From Scilla litardierei (taxonomy: Eukaryota > Streptophyta > Magnoliopsida > Asparagales > Asparagaceae): a stretch of DNA of 64,000 bases. The DNA is taken from the NCBI GenBank assembly GCA_030789695.1, contig CM061142.1, positions 804,124,817 to 804,188,816 on the forward strand, read 5' to 3'. Made by a program: the position numbers and the translations under genes. Each line of letters begins with the position of its first letter. Within the stretch, counting starts at the first letter, position 1. Below are positions 44,022-54,193 of the stretch, in pieces. Below the pieces are notes generated by a model. That model did not search any database and was not told where the DNA came from. It saw nothing but the letters and a program-made list of their open reading frames with translations.

Positions 44022-44794
44022 TGTTACGATCTAAAGATCGTGATAGACCGAATTTTTGATCCTGCCCAACGGTGAGCGACAGCACTCTCCGCCTTCGCAG
44101 AAACCATGCTACGGTTGACGGGAGGTGCGTAGTTTGACACCTCGGCCTCATTTGTGCATCGCTCGGCTACTCTTCCTAAGCCCGTCAGACCCGAGGTCTG
44201 CCACGACCGGCGGATAGGGTGCCTGGTCACCGAGACCGACGCCCACATGGCGTCCATCCCTGCAGAGCTCTCTAGGGGAACAACAAGGTTGCAGACGACT
44301 GCCCGGTGCGACCCAATGGGTCGAGTAAGGACCACCTACATGGACGCATTCCCGTAGCCCTTGAGCACATCGGTCACGACATACAACCTAGTACAAGGAC
44401 GCTACTGACACTTCCGCCGCTCGACAACCTGACAAAGTGCCCCCTGGCCGTTGCGCCTCCTGACCATTGGTGCTTTCGGCTCTGACACCCTGACAAAAGA
44501 ACCCTTGACCGTTGCGCTGTCTGATAAAAGCATGGTTGACACGCCAAATCCTGACATCCTCGTCCGAAGCTTCAGCTGACATATGGGCCAGCTCAGCACG
44601 ACGAGTCTGCACGCCAGGTCAGCCTCACCTAACCGCCTCCATCAGGTATAAATACCCCTTCGCCTCCATCAGGGATGGGGGGTTGGCAAATTGACTCTGA
44701 ATCTCATTACTCACACACGAGGGCAAAGGTCATCCATATCTTTGTTCTTTCACGATAGCTCGTCGCGCAAGGTCAACTCACTCTTGGTCCGACC
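44022..44794 (+). repeat. Tat-2 3' LTR, truncated by Cop-3
   Basis: Starts TGTTACGATCTAAAGATCG, like the Tat-1 LTR. CTGACA motifs cluster at 44405-44556, and TATAAATA lies at 44647-44654. It ends where the Cop-3 LTR begins. It is preceded by gacaagggcaat, a weak polypurine tract. Confidence 0.78.
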
Positions 44795-46516
44795 TGTTGA
44801 GTATTGATTCCCCAAATTTGGTTTTGGATGATGAGCAAACATAAATATCGTGTACTAACTGTTTGTGAGCGCAGTTATGGAGATCGTCGCCAAAAGAATA
44901 TGTACATCTAAAGCGACGTCTCAAGACTTCTCAATACGCGTGATCGTGTGCCTGAAGCTTCGTTGAAGCTCTAGGAGCAATATTGAAGTCAAGAAGAATG
45001 AAGATTGAAGCTTTGAAGATGGTTCGTCATGTATTATTTATTGTCTTCTAACTTCATAGATTAGACAGTTAAGCCTTGAGTAGGACTTACATTATTATCT
45101 TCATTTCGCTCATATCTTAGAGCTAGGTTTATCATAGAAGCCATTAGAAACTTTCCCGAAGCTTATCGCTTCTTCCCTTGGCTTCTAGTGCATCTTAGTT
45201 GGTTCAAGTAGAGTCACCAACCGACTAGATGACGATCTAGTCGGTCGACAACTCTTCATGAACCGACTAGATGTCCTAACTCATTTCAGCTCATTCCCTG
45301 TTGATCAATTAGTCGGTCAAAGAAGGTTCACCAACCGACTAGATGACGATCTAGTCGGTTAAGAATCCGTCACAGACCGACTAGTTATCATTGCCTAAAT
45401 TCAGCTTGAGTTACTGTTTCGAGTTAGTCGGTCTAAGAATGATTGTCGACCGACTAGTTGTGAAACTAGTCGGTTGGAATCTGTTCTCAGACCGACTAGT
45501 TCAACTTGCATTCAGACTATTTATTTTGACTCTTAGTAGGTCCAAGTTCACTCACCGACCGACTAGTTGTGAAACTAGTCGGTTGGCAAGTCTTCTTAGA
45601 CCGACTAGTTCTTTATGTCTGAACTTTCTCTTTTGGCTGTCGAGCTATAAGTCGGTTCATGTTGAATCACCGACCGACTAGTTCATTAACTAGTCGGTCA
45701 GTGATCCTTCTTAGACCGACTAGTCTGCTTCAGAATAGAGCCATTGGAGCATTTATTGCACGATTTTCTCTCCTCTCTCCTCTCTATCCTATATATACTT
45801 GAAGGGCTTCTTCAAGGATATCAAGGCTGATTATTTGAGATATTTGAGAATCAAAGAGGAGCCATTCAATCTCATTCAAAGCTCATTCATTTCTAATCTT
45901 GAATCTCTCCCTCACTCTTATTTCAAAAGAGAGATTCATTGATTGTGAGCCTTCCAAGCCAAGGAGCTTGATCCAAGGTCACCAACATCCACCTAGGACT
46001 CCATTGCTGGTCATCTTCAAGGAGCTAGGGTTTGGTGACATCTTCCTCCTCAAAATCCCTTCTTGCCCTAATTTGATAAGTATACTCAAGGCAAAGGATT
46101 TCGTGGTAGTGTTTCATTATTTCATTTCAATTGATATTGCAATTGTGTCTCTCGGTTGTGAGAGAGGGTGTGATCCCGGTTTGTGGGAGTCACATGTCAT
46201 TTGTATGATTTGGTCTTGTGAAGGTTTTTCACAAGAATTTCATAGTGCTAAATCTTGAGTTAGGGTTTCTAACTCAAGTATCCGGAGGGGATCCGGGTGG
46301 TTGGGACGTAGGATCACCGGGAACAAGTTGGGGAGACTTAGGTGGATCCGAACCCGTTACATGTTTTGTTTGCGTTTGATAATTCTTGTTGATTGTTGTT
46401 TATTCCGCATTGTCGTTTGTTTCTTGCACAATAATTAGGAATAACTATCTTGATTATTTTAAAGTACTATTCACCCCCCCTCTAGTACATGTGCAGTAGC
46501 TTCACAGGGCACTACA
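44795..46516 (+). repeat. Cop-3 5' LTR
   Basis: TGTTGAGTATTGATTCC... to ...GGGCACTACA, 1722 bp. Dyad array at 45197-45723, then TATATATA at 45790-45797, 66 bp after the array ends. The stretch from there to the PBS has short open frames only. Confidence 0.85.
45197..45723 (+). repeat. ACCGACTAG/CTAGTCGGT dyad array, Cop-3 LTR
   Basis: Five units starting at 45197, 45310, 45425, 45534 and 45649. Each has four 9-bp arms (TAGTCGGTC, ACCGACTAG, CTAGTCGGT, ACCGACTAG) at offsets 0, 24, 41 and 66 in every unit. Adjacent arms form inverted repeats, so each unit has three dyad centres 21 bp apart. The first arm of units 1, 4 and 5 has one or two changes. Confidence 0.93.
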
Positions 46517-46518
46517 AT

Positions 46519-46530
46519 TGGTATCAGAGC
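46519..46530 (+). other. Cop-3 PBS, tRNA-iMet
   Basis: TGGTATCAGAGC followed by CA, a 14-nt match to the complement of plant initiator tRNA-Met, two bases after the LTR. Confidence 0.9.
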
Positions 46531-46564
46531 CAAGGTTAAAGCTACATAGCCAGAGTTCAAAGCT

Positions 46565-48287
46565 ATGACGAATAATGACTACAACGTCTTCAAAGATCGT
46601 CAAGGATCTTCTTCAGTTATGGAAGGACAATCCTCTGTCAGGCCTCCTCACTTCAACGGTACCAACTATGGGTACTAGAAATGCCGGATGGAAACCTTCC
46701 TCCGGAGCGCTTCACTTTGGAGATCCACGATGACAGAGTATGTCGAGCCCGCCGAAGAAGATTTCGCGAAGTGGACTCCCGCAGAGGTCGCCGCAGAGGT
46801 AAGCAATGCCAAGGCGATAAATGCCTTGCAATGTGCATTGGAGCCCGAAGACTTCAACAAGATATGTACATGTAAGAGTGCATATCAAGTATGGAACCAA
46901 CTCCTCATCCTACACGAAGGAACGAGTACGGTAAAAGATTCTAAACTCGTTGTCGCTAACAAAGAATTTGAGTTGTTTCACATGGAACAGGGTGAAACTA
47001 TGAAGGACTACTATGCTCGCTTCGTGGACATATCCAACGAATTGGAAGCACTTGGGAAGATCTACACCCAAAAGGAGAAAGTCACAAAGATAATCGACGG
47101 ACTTCCTTCTTGTTGGGAAAAGCGTACCTTCGCCATCAAGGAAGGTAACGATATGAATAAGTACACGGTTGTACAACTAATGGGTACCTTGTTGTCTTAC
47201 GAGGTACGCAAGGAAAGTAAGATCAAGATGAAGGAAAAGATGAAGGCGTACTTGAAGCAAGATGAGCCAAAGAAAAAGGTGATTGCGTACAAGGCCGCTC
47301 AATCTACCGATGATGAAGAATCGGAAGAAGAATCGGAAGAAGAGTTGGACATGGAAGCTTTGGCCGACTTGGCAAAGAAGTTCAACCGATTCTTCCGACA
47401 AGGTAAGTTGAAGAGTAAATCAAAATTTATTTCGACTAATGCTTCTACTCTCGTGTGTTATAAATGCAATAAGCCAGGACATATCAAGCCGGATTGTCCT
47501 CTATACAAACACAAGGAGAAGCGGAAGGCATCCAAGTACGACAAGTCGAGAAAGCACAAGAAAGGACTTGTCGGCACATTCACCGACTCCGAAGAGGACT
47601 CCTCAAGTGGAGAGTCGGATGATGAACGAGTGGAGAAAGCACACACGTGTTTCATGGGAAAAGAGGAACGTGTTCAAGAGACCTTCTCTGATGAAAGCGA
47701 AGATGAAAGCGATGAAAGCGAGGATGAAGGCGAAGAGGTAACCATGGATGAACTTAAATTAGCCAACGAACAACTTTGGTATAAGTTCTCTAAATTGGCT
47801 AGTAGATTTATTAAGACTAAAAATGAGTTAGATAGTCTTAAAACCTCGCCTAAGCCTTTCATCGTCAACAACGACACCGTTGTTGAAGATTTGAGAAATG
47901 AGATTGTAAATCTCAAATCTCAACTTGAGCATGTTCATATCGAGGATTCGGATGAACATGTGATAGCGGATTTGACGTCTCAAAACTCAACTTTGAGTAT
48001 TGAGAATAAAAATCTCAAATCACGTGTTTGCACACTCACATCGCAAGTGTCCACCTTGGATGCTTCGATGCATTCTCTCACCGAGAAATATGAGTGCACA
48101 TTGGGCCGAATCAATGAATTCAATAAAGGTAAGGGCCATTTGGATAATATCCTAAATGACTTACTTCCGGCCAATCATCACATTGGCTTGGGGTATAAGA
48201 TGGGAGAGTCATCCAAATCGTCCGCCACCTTTATTAGGCCAACGTCCGATGCTTCTACTAGTAGGAGTAAACACTTCATGGGTAGTT
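46565..48287 (+). pseudogene. Cop-3 gag, N-terminal and central part
   Basis: ATG 46565 (MTNNDYNVFKDRQGSSSVME). A TAG at 46676-46678 sits where copia gag has tryptophan in NYGYWKCRMETFL-type motifs. From 46688 the frame is open: the capsid region (YQVWNQLLILHEGTSTVKDS, GLPSCWEKRTFAIKEG), acidic tracts, the zinc knuckle CYKCNKPGHIKPDC near 47455, a second acidic run and a coiled coil (ENKNLKSRVCTLTSQVSTL). Ath-3 interrupts it at 48287 (TSD TAGTT); the frame resumes after 56326. Confidence 0.85.
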
Positions 48288-50415
48288 TGATCGGTCCATA
48301 TTTTACACCTTTTTTCTGCATGTTTTCACGCCATTTCGATTGCTCATATTGCGATTTTCACGAGTATTCGACGATATTGCATTACTTTTCACTATTTCTT
48401 GTTTTTGTCGGATTTCAGGAAATATGGAGCGATCGGGAGCAAAAATGAGCTTAAGAGACTTGCACCCACTCCGGAGCGTCACCCAAGGCTCTTTTGAGGG
48501 CTATTCGGCGATGGGAGACGGGTGGAAGAAGAAGGAACTCCGTAGAAGCGACGGGGAGGAGAAACAGAGAAGATTGGGCATTTACAGCATGCCACTAGGC
48601 CGAGTGGAGCACTCACTCGGCCGAGCAAGAAGACCCCTCGGCCGACCCAATCGGACACGCTCCAACAGAAGGAATTGGGTGTGCACTCGGCCAAGGGACG
48701 ATATCCCACTCGGCCGAGTAAGAAGATCGCATCACCCGAGTGGCATGAGAAATCCACCATCAAAAGAGGCCGACTTACTGGAAATGTACAGGCTTTTGAC
48801 GGTTCTGACTCGGCCGAGTACCGAATGCCTCTCGACCGAGTGAGTAAAGTCACTCGGCCGAGTCACCTCCGAAGACAGACCCCCAAGACCTCCGACTTAC
48901 TGAAATTTTACAAGGTCTATCACTCGGCCGAGTAGAGAAGCCCACTCGACCGAGTGGAGAAGTCCACTCGGCCGAGTGATGCGGAGGACACGCAGCGCCC
49001 AGATTTTCAGATAGCCTCCCACTCTTTTGAAATCTGCTATCATTCCAGCAATCAAAGTATTTTTCTCATATTCTTTATGGATAGTAGACTTCATGAAGGT
49101 TCCAACTCCGCCAAGAACGCGCCAATCGGAGGTCAGATGAAATCTGGAGAATTTCTACAAGTTGACGCTGCAGTGCAGGAATTTCCACTCGGCCGAGTCA
49201 CATTTTCCACTCGGCCGAGTCAGAGGCGGGCCCAGATTTTAAGTTGCGGTTTGGGCTGTTTTTGGGCACGAATTTGAGGGGTTTTCTAGGGTTATTTTGC
49301 TAGGGTTTTGGGGTGATATAAAAGGGGTTTTGTAGCCACCATTAGATGGGATCCCCATTATGTTTTCTTAGCCCCCCATATGTTTTTCTTAGGATTATTT
49401 TAGAGGTTAGACCATGCCCTAGGCCCCCTCTTGGATCTAAAAGCTTGTATTTTGGATTGAAGATCTTCATCAAGCTAAGTATTTTCTTCTTTTTATTTGA
49501 ATCTTTGTTTTTCTATCTTTTTGTATGCAAGCAATGATTTCTATTGATTCTCATATCCTTATTGCTATGCTAGAGTAGATTTGTTGTTCTAGGGTTTGGG
49601 GATGAACCCTATGGATCTAATTTCATATTTGTGATGAATGAATTTCTAAATTGCTAGAATTGCTAGGAGGTTAGGTTGTGATTGATTTACTACGGATAGC
49701 TAGGGATTTCCATCGATTTGGGATTTGCAAGAGATTGGATTCTAATCGATGGGAAGGCCTAGATATTCGATTTAGATTTACAATTGGATTTCTCTAGATT
49801 TGGTTTGCAAGAGATTGGACCAAAGCTAGGATTTTTAATTGTAAATCTATACCAATATTCGTTTGCAAGAGATTGGACGAATACGAACTATCACAACCTA
49901 GATCGTGGCTCGAGTTTGCACGAGAGTGGGCTCGAGAAGCGATTGGACAATGATGTCGATCCTAATGTTAGTGGCTTAGGTTAGGGTGTGCACGAGAGTG
50001 GGCTCTAATCTAGGTTTGCTATACACCGGTAATAGCGCGAGAGCGTGAGCTTGGTTCTCTATTCAGTTACGACTAGTTCACCTCAACACAAGTCTAGTAA
50101 TATTGAGATTCACTATTCACAATGACGAATGACGATCCGTAGTGGGGATTTCCTAGCCCTAGACTCTTTTATTATATTGTATTTGAATCGATATCTGACC
50201 GATTTCTCTATCTCCGACACCGACATCCATCACCATTGCCATTACATTATACCATAACCATCTCCACCAATAAAACATTCGTAGACAAACCAACCTAGGA
50301 TAGATTGGAGCCAACACCACCTCCTCGTGTTCGATACCCGCTCGCCACTTTACCATGCGCTTGCGGTAAAACTACAGTTTCGTCGCTCCGGGACGTGTAC
50401 GCCCGGGCGCGATCA
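48288..50415 (+). repeat. Ath-3 5' LTR
   Basis: TGATCGGTCC... to ...GGGCGCGATCA. Dyad array 48593-49221; TATAAAAG at 49317-49324. Unlike Ath-1, it ends at CGATCA directly before agtTTTTGGCGCC, without the 86-bp extension. Confidence 0.92.
48593..49221 (+). repeat. ACTCGGCCGAGT dyad array, Ath-3 5' LTR
   Basis: Centres at about 48599.5, 48620.5, 48641.5; 48690.5, 48713.5, 48735.5; 48813.5, 48835.5, 48857.5; 48927.5, 48949.5, 48971.5; 49193.5, 49215.5. Four triplets and one pair, 21-23 bp inside clusters. The last dyad is about 96 bp before the TATA box. Confidence 0.9.
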
Positions 50416-50421
50416 AGTTTT

Positions 50422-50439
50422 TGGCGCCGTTGCCGGGGA
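50422..50439 (+). other. Ath-3 PBS, tRNA-Asp
   Basis: TGGCGCCGTTGCCGGGGA, a full complement of the plant tRNA-Asp 3' end. The leader continues to 50607 with an A-rich tract near 50490-50515. Confidence 0.9.
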
Positions 50440-50607
50440 GGTGTTTCCGTTGGGTGCCAATTTGTCACAATTAGGTTGATTAGACTACGAAAAAAAATAA
50501 ATAAATAAAAAGGAAATTTTCACCCCCGCCACCATTATTATCATTTCTATATTCTTTTGTACCACTGATATTTTTCTCCAGGTATTTATCTTTGTTGATC
50601 AGGTGCT

Positions 50608-52206
50608 ATGGATTATACTACGTGGACCACAGATTATGATCAGAGTGCTCAGATGGGAGAATACTATTATGATCAGAGTGCTCAGATGGGAGAATACTAT
50701 TATGATCAGAGTGCTCAGATGGGAGAGTACTATTTTGATGAATGTGCTCAGATGGGAGAATACTTTTTTGAGGAGACGCACTGGCCCGAGCTTGATGAGA
50801 AACAAATGATCTTTTTTGATGAGATGCATGCACACCAGGTTGAAATGCAAGCCGGGCTTGAAAAGAGCAACCTTCAATTGGAAGGGATGAAGAGGGAACT
50901 TGAAATGAATGCGCTCATGCTTAAGATTGCAGAGACTTCCAAAGATATCAGTTCTGCTTCTTCATATTATGGGCAGGAAGCATCGCCAGTCATATTACCA
51001 GAGCCTGAATGTGCCGTCGTCAATCCCACATCCTATGATACAACTATTGCATATAAAGAATGGATGGACGAAGAGGCAATGGAGGAAGCAGAAATTGAGT
51101 CATATGCACAACCAGCAGAGGACGCATTTCAGAGTTTATTGGAGGGCCTCTTGGAGTCAGTGCGGTTCACCGGTTTAGAGAGCATTACAGCAGGTGATGC
51201 ATTTGAGCTACGATTTGCAGATTTTGTTATGAACCGTGTTTCAGCTGCAGGAACAATTGAGGAGGACATCCATATCAGACTTGAGGGGGATAGACTATAT
51301 TTTCGGATTGCTTGCGGGCATTCCCCTCCACATGATACATCCCCACAAGCTGACACACATGAGCAGCCAACATCACCATTCCAGAGAGAGCCTACATTGA
51401 TAGTTGATGAGAAGGAAAAGGAGCACACTGTCGAGCCAGAGCATATTGACGAGGAGGCCTCACATGCGGAGCCTGAGCATGCTTTTGAGGAGGCCTTACA
51501 CACAGAGCCAGAGCTTATCACAGAGGAGGTCGTACATCGGGACGAGGACACAGCCATTCATGAGGATCCCGAGCACTACCCTCCTCCATTAGAGCTTCCG
51601 CAGCCACCTCATCCTTCCACTGACGTCGAGGACTATCCCATAGAGCGTACTGCTCCCACTCAGGGAGATATTTTTACCCATTCCATTTCTGAATCATGTA
51701 TTCCATTTGATATTTATTTTGATTCAGGTATTTTTGACACGTCGTACCTTTTGCAGCACACATACGACTATGGACCGGAGGTATGCTTGGACGTGTCACA
51801 GTTTGACGAGCCTATTGAGGAGGTCCACACTTATGATCTAGATTTACCTGAGCAGCTTAGAGAGGACACCATGGAGACAGCTATCACAGCACATGAGGAT
51901 ATTGGATTATTTCCAGGGAAGTATCGTCCACCATTATTTATTCCATATATTTCTATAGACGATCCTCTTTGGGATACTTTTATTATGAGGGTGAATTTTT
52001 TGCAGCGAACTGATGCATCCTATTCTCTGCAGGGTACAGGTGGAGTCCTTGTGGGAATGCTGGAGGATGCATTGCTGGAGTTCGTTGGTGTTCGTGGACA
52101 CACACGCCTAGCAGAGCCACGAAAAGAGCAGTTGGAGCAATTGCCTGCACCAGCAAAGATACTGGATCCGCCTTTTGCTATAGGTGATATCAATCCAGTA
52201 GTGTAG
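50608..52206 (+). CDS. Ath-3 gag-like protein, 532 aa
   Basis: Intact ORF from ATG 50608 (MDYTTWTTDYDQSAQMGEYY). The N-terminus has four tandem copies of an 11-residue unit (YDQSAQMGEYY), encoded by a 33-bp repeat (about 50634-50765). A short helical segment follows (EMHAHQVEMQAGLEKSNLQL), then a region shared with Ath-1 (FQSLLEGLLESVRFTGLESI), a Glu/His/Pro-rich middle, and a conserved C-terminus (PPLFIPYISIDDPLWDTF, LEQLPAPAKILDPPFAIGD). No CCHC knuckle or enzyme motif. Position after the PBS suggests a gag derivative that could package the element RNA; this is inference. Confidence 0.8.
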   Translation: MDYTTWTTDYDQSAQMGEYYYDQSAQMGEYYYDQSAQMGEYYFDECAQMGEYFFEETHWPELDEKQMIFFDEMHAHQVEMQAGLEKSNLQLEGMKRELEMNALMLKIAETSKDISSASSYYGQEASPVILPEPECAVVNPTSYDTTIAYKEWMDEEAMEEAEIESYAQPAEDAFQSLLEGLLESVRFTGLESITAGDAFELRFADFVMNRVSAAGTIEEDIHIRLEGDRLYFRIACGHSPPHDTSPQADTHEQPTSPFQREPTLIVDEKEKEHTVEPEHIDEEASHAEPEHAFEEALHTEPELITEEVVHRDEDTAIHEDPEHYPPPLELPQPPHPSTDVEDYPIERTAPTQGDIFTHSISESCIPFDIYFDSGIFDTSYLLQHTYDYGPEVCLDVSQFDEPIEEVHTYDLDLPEQLREDTMETAITAHEDIGLFPGKYRPPLFIPYISIDDPLWDTFIMRVNFLQRTDASYSLQGTGGVLVGMLEDALLEFVGVRGHTRLAEPRKEQLEQLPAPAKILDPPFAIGDINPVV

Positions 52207-54193
52207 AAATTTTTATGCTTTGAATAAACACGAATTCTCTCGACAGCGAGAGGACCGTATAGATTTGCTTGAATAAATATCACCTCATATGATGGCAACA
52301 AAAATCTTTTACACCCCAAACCCATTATATATATTAATTCCCCTCTCCATATTTTGATGTGTCACATCCATTTTGCTCACCACCCATCGAGCATTTCTTT
52401 CAAGTGAAACCTCACTTTCTTATTTGTTTGACTTGACCACGCTTAGCAAAATCGTGATTTTATTGATCGAGTCATTTGAATAGGATTGTTTGGTATAAGC
52501 TTAGGGGAAAGCGCTCTCATGCATCATTGTATGTGCATGTAGTTGCATTAGGATTTCATGTCATTCATTTCATCATTTTTCATTCACCCCCCTATTATTA
52601 TCGTTGTTCCTCATATTCTTCCAGTATGATCACATTGAGGACAATGTGAAGTTTAAGCTTGGGGGAGTACATTTCCATGCCATTTAGATGCATTGGTTGC
52701 ATTTTTACTTTATTTTAGGGTTTTTAAAATTTTTCAAAATTTTGCATCATCTTTTTGAATTTTCCATCTTATTTTCCATTTACGTGTGTTCATGCATCAT
52801 GTTGTGTGCTTGTTTTTCTTTTCTTTTCTCTCTTTTATTTTTTATTTCTTCATTTTCCTTTCTCTTCTTTTGCTAGATTTGTTCCTTATGATGATATATC
52901 TTATTGCTTTAGTAGCCATCACGATGCTTATTATTCCATGCCATGCTACTTAGAGTATTCCATAGTCTTGCTATTCACATATGCTTGCAAATCTATTTCT
53001 TTCGATGATTCCTCTATATGAATGCATGATATTAATTGAAACTGAATGTATGGATTAGTGTTTAGTACGCTTTTGTTGGACATGCACCGAGATTCACGCA
53101 TCATTAGTATATCTGAAGCATCAGTTTTATTGTCTTATTCACCTTCTGTTGCATGCTTGATATGAAAGTACTCATTACCGCTTGACTTCGCCTTTTATTG
53201 AGATGATTGAGAATATCCATGCTTACATATGAGCTTTAGTTGAAGTATTATCTTATTGAATCGTTCGTGCACATCTTAGAGTGAACCGAGTGTTACATGA
53301 TTTCTTTCTCCACACATATCTTTTTACTCTTTACATGTCACTTGAGTTCACCTCCTAAAGCTACTTATATCGCATCTATTTCCCAAAAATCCCTACAAAA
53401 GAAAAAGATTGCTCCAAAAAGTCCAAAAAGCCAAAAAGGAGCCAAAAACCAAAAAAATACAAATCAAATTGCTCCTACAAAAATCCAAGAAGAAAAATGA
53501 GAAACAAAATGTTTAAAAGAAAAAGAAAAAGGTTTCTCTATCTCATTATTGGAGCCACAAAATACTTGGAAAAACCAAGGCAAAAATCCCATTTTTCACT
53601 ATCATATTCCTTTAGATGCGATGCCTCAAGCTAAGTTTGGGGGGGTGAACTCGTTTGACCATATAAGTGAGTACGACATTAGAGTGGAGACGTGCATGAA
53701 TGGGAATATTCGATAATGCTTAGACTTTGCAAAATATATTAGATATGGAGATTTTTCATGATTTGAAATAAATATGTGAATGCCATGACTCTTATTCTAT
53801 TCTCTATTGCATGCTTGATATGCATCTTATATGCTTCATTTATAACTTTTGATTGAAAAGTGCATCGCCAACATTTGTATATTAAATTCTATGAAATGTG
53901 TGATGTGGATATGAATTGATTGTATGAATTTAGAGAATCCCTTTTGTTGTTCTTAAAATCTTGCAAGTACCATGTTTATGTAAGATATGAAATCCTTATA
54001 GCATGTGATTTGTATTTTCCAAGTTACCGTGATGTGTAGCTTATGGCTTGAGATCTGAGAGAAGAATCTAGCGACCCCTTCCACCTCGTGTTCTTTCTTT
54101 TTCTTTCATTTCATTTCCTTTGTTTTCATGTCCCGAGTTCGTCTCTTTACTTATCTTCCTCGAGGACGAGTAAGAGGCAAGCTTGGGGGATTT
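52207..54193 (+). other. Ath-3 3' non-coding internal region with polypurine boxes
   Basis: No supportable ORF. It has cattgaggacaatg at about 52632-52645 and AAGCTTGGGGG-type boxes at about 52495-52511, 52653-52666, 53630-53646 and 54179-54193. The last touches the 3' LTR and is the likely plus-strand primer. The order and spacing of the boxes match Ath-1. Confidence 0.75.

Larger units (their letters stand above)
31905..44794 (+). mobile_element. Tat-2: Tat-like gypsy element, base of the nest (pieces 31905-32261 and 39857-44794)
   Basis: Two pieces separated by Cop-2. On the + strand the order is antisense gene B, antisense gene C, then a 3' LTR (44022-44794) cut by Cop-3. Antisense genes before the 3' LTR match the Tat-1 layout in mirror orientation. 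gag, pol and the 5' LTR are not in the window; they would lie left of Cop-1. Every other insertion in the window can be placed inside Tat-2, so it is probably the oldest layer. Confidence 0.65.
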
